A stretch of 64,000 bases of DNA from an uncultured Victivallales bacterium (GTDB taxonomy: Bacteria > Verrucomicrobiota > Lentisphaeria > Oligosphaerales > JAFGRS01). The position numbers were made by a program, and so were the translations under genes. The notes beneath the pieces were generated by a model that was not told the DNA's origin, did not search any database, and saw nothing but the letters and a program-made list of their open reading frames with translations. The stretch covers positions 30,245-94,244 of the forward strand of contig CAILUI010000460.1 of the NCBI GenBank assembly GCA_903837355.1, read 5' to 3'. The first letter of the stretch is position 1, and the number at the start of each line of letters is the position of its first letter. Positions 33,857-41,057 of the stretch are shown here, piece after piece.

Positions 33857-34420
33857 ATGAGCGTCAGCAAGAGCACAGCACCCCGCATCCATCGTCACAC
33901 GCTAGTCGAGATGAACCGCTCGGTGTTCACTGCCCGGCGCGATGCGGCCCATGCTCGGGCCAGGGAGATTCTGCTGATTGGTATCGAGCAGGGCAGCAAG
34001 GAGCAGCGTGCCGCCTGGTATGCGGACTGCCTGTACCTGGTCGAGGAGACCCTGCGTTCCACCCAACGCTCCCAGATCCCCCAGGACAGCCCGCTGATCC
34101 ACTACCTCAAGCTCCTGCGTGAGATCCTCAGTACTCAACTGGCCCTGGTGAACCACGAGATCACTCTGGGGCGCGAAGCGCAGGAGTTTGCCCGCGTTCT
34201 CGGCCGTGACACCGTGGCTCGGCTGCTGGCGGACGTTCGGCCCTTCAGTGACACCGAACGCTTCGTGCTGGACTCCATCCGCACCCTCCTGCAGTTCGGG
34301 GAGCCGCTGCGGGCTCGCGACACTCAGGAGCGCCAGGGCGACTTCAAGGACGACGATCGCCGGCGGCACCAGCAGGCGGTTGCGGAGTACACGCAGCATT
34401 TCAGCGGCCGCGGTTGCTGA
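33857..34420 (+). CDS. uncharacterised helical protein
   Basis: A 187-residue soluble protein that I do not recognise. It is predicted almost entirely alpha-helical, rich in Arg, Glu and Leu, beginning MSVSKSTAPRIHRHTLVEMN and ending in a charged tail (RDTQERQGDFKDDDRRRHQQ). No signal peptide, membrane segment or cofactor motif is seen. The start has gggag about 12 bases upstream. It lies 16 bases after thiD and 29 bases before a glycosyltransferase, so it is part of that operon. Confidence 0.65.
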   Translation: MSVSKSTAPRIHRHTLVEMNRSVFTARRDAAHARAREILLIGIEQGSKEQRAAWYADCLYLVEETLRSTQRSQIPQDSPLIHYLKLLREILSTQLALVNHEITLGREAQEFARVLGRDTVARLLADVRPFSDTERFVLDSIRTLLQFGEPLRARDTQERQGDFKDDDRRRHQQAVAEYTQHFSGRGC

Positions 34421-34449
34421 GGGGCTTCTGGCGCGACCCCAAGGACACG

Positions 34450-35622
34450 ATGGCAGCAGCATCCAGGCCGGTCCGCGTACTGCAGGTTACCGAGGCCACG
34501 GGCGGCGGTGTACGGCGGCATCTGCAGCGCCTGGTTCCCGAACTGCGGCGGCAGCAGGTGGCGGTGGATCTGCTCCTGGGGAGCGGGCGCGCCGAGCCAG
34601 GCCTGGACGCTGACCTTGCCGACTACCGGGCCCAAGGCTGCCGGACGGCGGTCTTCCGCGGCTCCGGCACTCTGGGGGCGTTGTGCTCCGGAATCCCGGC
34701 GCTGCGGCGGGCGCTACGCGACTGGGAGCCGGACGTCGTCCATCTGCACGCCACCCGCGCCGGGCTCGTCGGCCGTCTGGGCCGTCGCCGCCGGCAGCCA
34801 CCGGCGGTTCTCTACTCCCCGCATGCCTTCGTGTTCCAGGCCAACCTGCCGCCGCTGGCGCGCTGGCTGGGGAGGTACGTGGAGCGGCGCCTGGCTCGGG
34901 TCACGGACGCCTTTGTCTGCGTCTCTGCCAGTGAGCGCGACGCGGCGCTCGCGACGCTCGCCGTGGAGCCCGGATGCGTCAGACTCATCGAGAATGGCCT
35001 TGAGGCTGGGTTTGCCGAGGCCCTGTTGCCGCGGGCGGCGGTCCGTGCCGCCTGGGGCGTCCGCGGGTCGGCGCCGCTCATTGGTCTCTGCGGACGGCTG
35101 GCAGCCCAGAAAGATCCGGCCACCCTGCTCCGCGCGCTGGCGGGTTGCTGGCAGCGCTTTCCCGGGGTCCGGCTGGCCGTGTGCGGCAGCGGGCCGCTGG
35201 CGGCGTCGCTGCGCGACCTGGCGCAGCGGCTGGGATTGGAGGAGGTCGTTCTGTGGAACGGTTTCGTGGCCGACTTGCCCCGGCGTCTGAGTGGCTTTGA
35301 CCTGCTGGTCCTGCCGTCGCGCTACGAGGGGCTGTCCTACACTCTCCTCGAGGCCCTGGCCGCCGGTGTCCCCGTGCTGGCGACCGACATTCCCGCCAAC
35401 CTGCCGCGCCCCGATCTGCGCGGTCCTATCACCCTCGTCCCTGCCGGCGATCCCCAGGCCTGGACCGCGGCTCTCAGCGCGGCGTTGTCGGCGCTTCCTG
35501 CCCGCCGCGCTCAGGCGAGCGCCATGGCGGCGTGGGTCAGGCAGGAGTTCTCCGTGCACCGGCAAGTGACCGCGCTGGCTGAACTCTATCGTTGCAGCGC
35601 GGCCGGGATGGCCGCGCGCTAG
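34450..35622 (+). CDS. GT4 glycosyltransferase (EpsF/PelF-like)
   Basis: A 390-residue GT-B glycosyltransferase. Seen: an N-terminal VLQVTEATGGGVRRHLQRLVPEL with the Gly-rich acceptor-site loop, VVHLHATRAGLVGRL, SPHAFVF, GLCGRLAAQKDPATLL at the start of the nucleotide-sugar domain, and LLVLPSRYEGLSYTLLEALAAGVPVLATDIPA, in which E293 and E301 form the E-x7-E motif. Start at 34450 chosen for the aagga six bases upstream; an in-frame ATG at 34414 overlaps the previous gene. Last gene of the thiD run. Likely acts in exopolysaccharide or lipid glycosylation; the substrate is unknown. Confidence 0.85.
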   Translation: MAAASRPVRVLQVTEATGGGVRRHLQRLVPELRRQQVAVDLLLGSGRAEPGLDADLADYRAQGCRTAVFRGSGTLGALCSGIPALRRALRDWEPDVVHLHATRAGLVGRLGRRRRQPPAVLYSPHAFVFQANLPPLARWLGRYVERRLARVTDAFVCVSASERDAALATLAVEPGCVRLIENGLEAGFAEALLPRAAVRAAWGVRGSAPLIGLCGRLAAQKDPATLLRALAGCWQRFPGVRLAVCGSGPLAASLRDLAQRLGLEEVVLWNGFVADLPRRLSGFDLLVLPSRYEGLSYTLLEALAAGVPVLATDIPANLPRPDLRGPITLVPAGDPQAWTAALSAALSALPARRAQASAMAAWVRQEFSVHRQVTALAELYRCSAAGMAAR

Positions 35623-35664
35623 GCCGCCTCAGGGCGTTGTCCCGTCGGCGCCCCGGCTGGGCAA

Positions 35665-36723
35665 CTAGGCCCCCGGCTCCGGAGCTGGCGGCGCGGTCAG
35701 GCGGACGGCCTCGATCGCGCGCGCCGCCTCATGGAAGGTCTGGTAGCGCTCGCCGGGTTCCTGCTTGATCATCCGTCCCAGGACCTCCACCAGTTCGGGG
35801 CGAAAGTCGCGCAGTTTGCCCGACACCGACAGGCGCATCTTCGAGAGGTGGCGCTTGGCCAGCGCCTCCACTTCCTTAGCGTCGAAAAACGTCTGGCCGG
35901 ACAGCGCGTAGTACATGACCATGCCGGTGCTGTAGATCTCGCTGTAGGCATCCTCGCCGGTTCCCAGCAGCCGCTCGGGAGGCAGGTAGTACGGAGAGCC
36001 CGAGACATACTCCTCCTGCGGGTTGAGGGCCTGCTCCCGCGGAATGCACAAGCCATAGTCGAACAGGACGGCAAAGCCCTCTTCGTTAATGATGATGTTC
36101 TCGGGCTTCATGTCGCGGTACAGAAAACCGCACTTGTAGATGTGCTGTTCGGCCGAGAGCAGATGCATCCCCATCTGCAGCACCTGGCGTTCCGGCAGGC
36201 GGCCGAGACGGTCCACACGCTTGTCCAGGCGCTCGCCCTGCACCAAACCCATGGCCGAGTAGTACTCGCCCTCCTCGCAGCCGCTGTCGACGCACTGCAC
36301 CAGGCACGGATGCCCCCCCACGATCTTGCCGATGCGCGCCTCGTTCAACAGCGCATGGATGTTGAGGGGCTTGGTCTTCTCGGCCCGCGACAGGATCTTG
36401 ACGGCGAATAACTGGGTTGGGTGCTCCCGGTTCAGCGCTTTGTAGACGCTTCCCATGCCGCCCCCGCCGAGGGGCTCAAACAGCCAGTAACGGCCGACCC
36501 GCAAGGGCACGAAGGCGATGCGCTTACACTGCGGGCACTCCACCATCTTCAGGGTCTCAAGCTTCCGCGACGGAATCTGCAGGCCGCAGTCCTGGCACGG
36601 CAGATGGCCACTCTCGAAGGCGGTCACTCGCTCCTCGCACTGGCGCGCCATCTCCGCCGGCGAAAGCGCCTTCGCGGCCTTCGCCCCATCGCCCGCCGCT
36701 TTCTTTCTCCAGAAGAACAGCAT
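35665..36723 (-). CDS. zinc-ribbon Ser/Thr protein kinase (Hanks type) with unusual catalytic motifs
   Basis: A 352-residue soluble kinase. Residues 43-66 form a zinc ribbon (CQDC...CPQC: C43, C46, C63, C66). The kinase domain follows: Gly loop LGGGGMGSV (85-93), AVKIL with K109, YRDMKPEN with D204 and N209, and FDYG with D222. The usual HRD is YRD and DFG is DYG, but the catalytic Asp, Lys and metal-binding residues remain, so it is probably active. The GSPYYLPPE segment and an Arg near the end are also present. No transmembrane segment or PASTA domain is present, so the ligand may be sensed by the zinc ribbon or by a partner. It is divergent from the 37183 gene. Confidence 0.88.
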   Translation of the reverse strand: MLFFWRKKAAGDGAKAAKALSPAEMARQCEERVTAFESGHLPCQDCGLQIPSRKLETLKMVECPQCKRIAFVPLRVGRYWLFEPLGGGGMGSVYKALNREHPTQLFAVKILSRAEKTKPLNIHALLNEARIGKIVGGHPCLVQCVDSGCEEGEYYSAMGLVQGERLDKRVDRLGRLPERQVLQMGMHLLSAEQHIYKCGFLYRDMKPENIIINEEGFAVLFDYGLCIPREQALNPQEEYVSGSPYYLPPERLLGTGEDAYSEIYSTGMVMYYALSGQTFFDAKEVEALAKRHLSKMRLSVSGKLRDFRPELVEVLGRMIKQEPGERYQTFHEAARAIEAVRLTAPPAPEPGA

Positions 36724-37182
36724 GTATCGTCCGTACGGTGTTGGTTACACCCGTTCATCAACTGCGCTCGGCGGCGAGGCGCGTCAACGCGCCCCCGTCG
36801 GTACTGGCGTCGTCGCGGCCAGTTACCCCGACAACAATATTGCGCCTTGCCCGGCGCGTGTCCACCCCCGGAAGACCCGATTTCGGGCCGCAGACACGCC
36901 GGCGGGCGCGGCTGCTTATTCACGATTCCGCAGTTGATTTTTGTGGCCCGTTGGCTTACCCTAGAGGAGGATAGCCTTGCGGCAGGGACCGTAGCAGGCG
37001 GTAGGCCGCTTCCGGCGTGCCGTGTCAGCCGGCCGCGGCAGCGAGCGCCGTGGGTACGCTGGTCGGCCGCCGGGCCGCGGCGGAACTCAGCCCACGGGGC
37101 TCCTGTCTCAGTGTCGCGTGGGCTCTGGGTGCGTTTCCTTTAGCGTCCGTCCTGGACGGCAGAGCAGTGGAGCGGATGAACC
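36724..37182. other. 459-bp divergent intergenic region
   Basis: It separates the kinase and the secreted-protein gene. On the plus strand, a good promoter lies at 36934-36962, followed at once by agaggagg with no usable start codon behind it (only a five-codon TTG frame), then about 200 bases of GC-rich sequence with several short hairpins. I see no recognised riboswitch. Confidence 0.45.
36934..36962 (+). promoter_or_regulatory. candidate promoter of the 37183 gene pair
   Basis: TTGATT (36934-36939), 17-base spacer, TACCCT (36957-36962) in a locally A/T-richer patch. The implied leader is about 210 bases. Confidence 0.4.
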
Positions 37183-39672
37183 ATGAACAGGTCTGGACGT
37201 TTCTCTCTGCGGCGCTGGGCACTGCTGACGCTGTTACTGGGGTCGGTGGCAGGCGCCACCACGCCGTTCACCGTCCGCTTCGGGGCCTCTGGTTCCGGGG
37301 TCAGGCTGGAGATCCCCATCGATCCGCCCATTGAACCCGACCTGACCTCTTTCCAGCTCGGGTTCCGGGTGGGTGCGCTCGAAGGGGAGGATAGTCTGGA
37401 CATGCCCTACCCGGGTTCCTTCACGCCGCCGGACGGCGGTGCCAGCCTCTACTTCCCCGCCGCCGCTCTGCGCTATGGGCTTTCCCAGGACTACCGTCCC
37501 CCGCTTGCCAGTCAGTCCTGGCAGCTCGAGCTGCTGGGCTTGGTCCCTGGTTCCAGCGTGACGCTGCGGTGGCGTCTCCAGGACGGCAGTCTGGCGGGCA
37601 ACGCCCTGAGCCTGGTGGACCTTGACTCTCGGGCCGTCCTGGTCGGGGACATGACGACCACCAGCAGCTACCAGTTCGTCAATACGCCTCGCTCGCTCCT
37701 GGTGCTGTACAGCAGTTCAAACCATCCGCCGGTGGCGCGCGGCGATGTCGCTGCCATGCTGCAGTCCGCGGGCGCCCTGCAGATTCCGTTTGATGAGCTG
37801 CTCGACAACGACTACGATCCCGATCTCGACGACACCATCACGGTGGTTGCCGTCGGCGATCCTTTCGTCCTGCCCGGTGGCGGTAAGGGCGCCTCCGCCT
37901 ACGGCACGACCAACTGCGACCCTGGGGCACGCATGGTCACCTACACGCTGCCCGCCACCCTCCCCGCGGACTGGGATGGCCTCGTCTACGTCCCCTACAC
38001 CATCCGCGATAGCAACGCCGATCCCCTGGCTCTCCACGAGGGCACTGCTACGGTGGCCGTCACGGTAGCCCCACAGGTGCTGACCATACCCACGCCGGCG
38101 CTGGTCGCGGCGCACTCGGGGACGTCGTTCACCGTCGCTTACACGCTGTTCTACACCGGCACTCTGCATTCGCTGTCCCTCTCGTTCACCCTGCCCATCG
38201 GTGGCTCCGGTCCGACGACGACATTCTGGCCCTACGGCGGCACCTATGCGGACGACGCGGCCACCACGGCCCCGCCGACGATCGATAGCGGGGCTGGTCC
38301 CGATGGGTCCTGGGCGACGGCCGACGATACGGGCGTCGTCATCCTCAACTTTGGCACTGCCGTACCGCCCTCGGGAACGCGATTCTCCTTCGGGCTCGAT
38401 GCTCCTGCCAGTGCCTCCGATGTCACCCTGCCCTCTCTGGCCTCCTACCGGCTGACCGGGACCGAGCCTGTACCCCTGGAACAGCCGCTGCCGGAAATTG
38501 CCATCAAGGTCGCCTACACGGTCACCTTCGTCGCGGCCGCCCACGGCACCATCACCGGGACGCCTTCCCAGCTTCTGGAACCCGGTCGCCGGTCAACCTT
38601 GGTAACCGCCGTCCCCGCCACCGGCTACCACTTCCTGCGTTGGACGCAGGGCGGGGTCGAGATCAGCCGTGATAACCCGCTCAGCGTGGCCGGCAGCACC
38701 ACCGACCTGGCCCTCACCGCCGAGTTCGAGATCAATACCTACACCATCACCTTCATCGTCTCCGGCACCGCCAGCGGCACGTTGAGCGGACTGATCTCGC
38801 AGAACGTCCCCTACCTGGGCAGCGCCGCCCCGGTCATGGCTGTCCCCGGCACCAACGCGTACTTCTACCAGTGGACCGACGGCAACACCGACAATCCGCG
38901 GACGATCACCGGGGTCGCGGCGGCGGCGACCTACACGGCGGAGTTCCGCCCGCTGACGCCGGGTGAGCCGAACGGTCATTTCGACCTGTTCTTCCAGAGT
39001 CAGCCGACCGGGGCCGCGTTGCGCACTCTCTGGGACCTGACGGGTTCCTACGTAACCAGCCTAGGCGGACCTGTCCTCACCCTGAATCTGGTCCACGGTG
39101 AGCAGGGCACGTTGACCGGGGTCGGGCAGTTGCAGGGCACGGTTGGCGGCCAGGCTTTCCTGGTCACCAACCTGCAGGTCCGCGGCAGCAGCAGCGGCAA
39201 GAACGGCAGCCTCACGGTGCGCCTGGGCCTGACGGGCGCCAACGCGACCACGTCCGTGTCCCTCAGGCTCTCTCTGGCGCTGAGTGGCCGGACGCTCAGC
39301 GGTGTGGCCAGCGGCAGCGTTACGGATACGGTCGGCGGCAGGCTGGCCATCAGTGCGCCGTGCGCGCTCGATCTGCCTGCGGCCATGGATGGCACCTACC
39401 GACTGCCGACCGATCTCGTCCTCGGCTCTCGCGGGGCGATCCGCGGGACCAGTACTCTGACCCTTGCCAACGGGCGGACGGTCAACCTGCTGGTCACCGG
39501 CAGGCGTCAGGGCAGCCAGACTCTCCTTGATTTCGCCGGCGATCCGGCGGCCGATCCCGCCTTCGCGGCGGTCAGCTTCAAGATGACCGTACGGACGTAC
39601 TCCAGCGGCGATGCCGGAGTCCGCATGTTGAGCGGAAGAGCCTTCGGCCAGATTCTCTCATGGCATCTCTGA
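37183..39672 (+). CDS. large secreted beta-rich protein with InlB/bacterial-type repeats
   Basis: An 829-residue exported protein of unknown function. Order: signal peptide (RRWALLTLLLGSVAGA), an N-terminal beta domain, a cadherin-like or Big domain with NHPPVARGDVAAML and NDYDPDLDDTITVV (about 182-300), then two repeats of the bacterial-repeat type (YTVTFVAAAHGTITGTPSQ... YHFLRWTQGG and YTITFIVSGTASGTL... YFYQWTDGN; about 445-590), and a 230-residue C-terminal beta domain with NLVHGEQGTLTGVGQLQG. NDYDPD is a calcium-binding-like loop. Its last 13 bases overlap the start of the next gene. Probable role: cell-surface or matrix protein. Confidence 0.72.
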   Translation: MNRSGRFSLRRWALLTLLLGSVAGATTPFTVRFGASGSGVRLEIPIDPPIEPDLTSFQLGFRVGALEGEDSLDMPYPGSFTPPDGGASLYFPAAALRYGLSQDYRPPLASQSWQLELLGLVPGSSVTLRWRLQDGSLAGNALSLVDLDSRAVLVGDMTTTSSYQFVNTPRSLLVLYSSSNHPPVARGDVAAMLQSAGALQIPFDELLDNDYDPDLDDTITVVAVGDPFVLPGGGKGASAYGTTNCDPGARMVTYTLPATLPADWDGLVYVPYTIRDSNADPLALHEGTATVAVTVAPQVLTIPTPALVAAHSGTSFTVAYTLFYTGTLHSLSLSFTLPIGGSGPTTTFWPYGGTYADDAATTAPPTIDSGAGPDGSWATADDTGVVILNFGTAVPPSGTRFSFGLDAPASASDVTLPSLASYRLTGTEPVPLEQPLPEIAIKVAYTVTFVAAAHGTITGTPSQLLEPGRRSTLVTAVPATGYHFLRWTQGGVEISRDNPLSVAGSTTDLALTAEFEINTYTITFIVSGTASGTLSGLISQNVPYLGSAAPVMAVPGTNAYFYQWTDGNTDNPRTITGVAAAATYTAEFRPLTPGEPNGHFDLFFQSQPTGAALRTLWDLTGSYVTSLGGPVLTLNLVHGEQGTLTGVGQLQGTVGGQAFLVTNLQVRGSSSGKNGSLTVRLGLTGANATTSVSLRLSLALSGRTLSGVASGSVTDTVGGRLAISAPCALDLPAAMDGTYRLPTDLVLGSRGAIRGTSTLTLANGRTVNLLVTGRRQGSQTLLDFAGDPAADPAFAAVSFKMTVRTYSSGDAGVRMLSGRAFGQILSWHL

Positions 39673-40964
39673 GATCCCGCAAAACGATCCTGGCCGGCGT
39701 GGCCTGCAGTGCCCTGCTGGCGGCGTTGTGTCTGTGGTGGTCGAACCCCCGTCCGGGAGCCGTCACGGCTCCCGCCGTCCGTCGTGACCCCGCGTCGTCT
39801 GAGCCGGCGGGCCGCCGGACGGCGGCACGCGCCGCGGACCATCGTGCTGGCGGCAGTGCGGCGCCGGCAGCCGAGGCGCTGTCCGCCGGCGATCCCGCCT
39901 GGGACAGTGAGACCCTGGCGCTCTGGAACACGGTGCAGGACACGACCCTGGACACGGTGGTGCGGGAGTCCGCCGCGCTGAAGCTGGCGAGCCGCGGAGA
40001 CCGTGCCATCCTGGACCGGCTCTGGGCGCTCTGGCGCCAGGGACGGCTGCCGGCAGGCTGCTCGTGGATTCGCGATCTCATGGCGACGATTACACAGGCT
40101 GCCGACGTGGCTCCTGGCGCGACCGTGGTCACCGGCGAGGAGCGCCCGGAAGTGCCGGCGGCCGAGGTGGCTCGAGCGGTGGCCCGCGCCGCGAACACGA
40201 GCCTGCCGCTGGCGGTCCGTCTCGATGCTATCCGCGCCCTGGCCGCTGCCCAGAGCGATGCGGCCCTGACTGTGCTCGAGGGTCTCTGCGCGGGCGACAG
40301 CAAGGTCCCGCCGGAACTGCAGACGGCGGCCTTTGAGGCCTTGCTGCAGATCGACGAGCAGCATGCCATCGGCGCCCTCAGGCAGATCCTGTCGCAGACG
40401 CCAGCGCTGGCGGCCACGGAACTGGCGACGATGCTGCAGGCGCTGGCCGACGAGCCCCATGCGGGGGTTCGCGAGATTGCCCTGCCGCTGCTGCGGCACG
40501 CCGATCCCGAGGTGCGCGAGGAGGCTGCCTGGTTGCTGGCGCTGAACTCCGATGGGGCGACGTCGGCGGACACCCAGACCGTGCTGGAGGTCCTGGGCAC
40601 GGAGGACGAAGCCGCCGTACGGCGCCGCCTGTACGCGGCCCTCGATGCGTCGGCGGCGCCGTACGCGAGCCGCATCCTGACGGCGATTGTCGCCGAGGAG
40701 GCGGCCTCGGTCAGACTCTCCGGCTACCAGGCCCTGGCCGGCATGGCCGCGGCTGAGCCCGGTGGTCAGGTTGCCCCTCTCTTTGACGCCCAGGTGGTCG
40801 GCGAACTCTCCCAAATGGCGCTGAACGCTCCGGAGTACCAGTACCGTTTCGAGGCCGTGGTTGTTCTCAAGACCGCGCACACGGCGGGGGCGACGGCGGC
40901 CCTGGCGCAGATCGCCGCCGCGGCGGCAGACTCACGCATTGCCCAAGCGGCGGCGATGCCCTGA
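39660..40964 (+). CDS. exported HEAT-repeat protein
   Basis: A 434-residue protein with an N-terminal signal/anchor (ILAGVACSALLAALCLWWSN), a disordered Ala/Arg/Pro-rich linker and, from about residue 100, a solenoid of HEAT-like helical repeats (for example LALNSDGATSADTQTVLEVLGTEDEAAVRRRLYAAL). The ATG overlaps the end of the upstream gene by 13 bases, so the two are translationally coupled and their products probably meet. No catalytic motif is visible; scaffolding of a surface complex is the likeliest role. Confidence 0.75.
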   Translation: MASLRSRKTILAGVACSALLAALCLWWSNPRPGAVTAPAVRRDPASSEPAGRRTAARAADHRAGGSAAPAAEALSAGDPAWDSETLALWNTVQDTTLDTVVRESAALKLASRGDRAILDRLWALWRQGRLPAGCSWIRDLMATITQAADVAPGATVVTGEERPEVPAAEVARAVARAANTSLPLAVRLDAIRALAAAQSDAALTVLEGLCAGDSKVPPELQTAAFEALLQIDEQHAIGALRQILSQTPALAATELATMLQALADEPHAGVREIALPLLRHADPEVREEAAWLLALNSDGATSADTQTVLEVLGTEDEAAVRRRLYAALDASAAPYASRILTAIVAEEAASVRLSGYQALAGMAAAEPGGQVAPLFDAQVVGELSQMALNAPEYQYRFEAVVVLKTAHTAGATAALAQIAAAAADSRIAQAAAMP

Positions 40965-41057
40965 CCGCGCGCTGCCCCGCAGCGCCGTACAGGCTTGGCG
41001 CGACCACGCGCCGAGCCAGCCGTCCCCCGGCTCCCGTCCAGGCGGTAGCGGGTGGCG

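Noticed and set aside
36963..37182. A riboswitch in the long leader of the 37183 gene
   Set aside because: I compared the leader with the c-di-GMP and other common riboswitch consensus patterns that I remember and saw no match.
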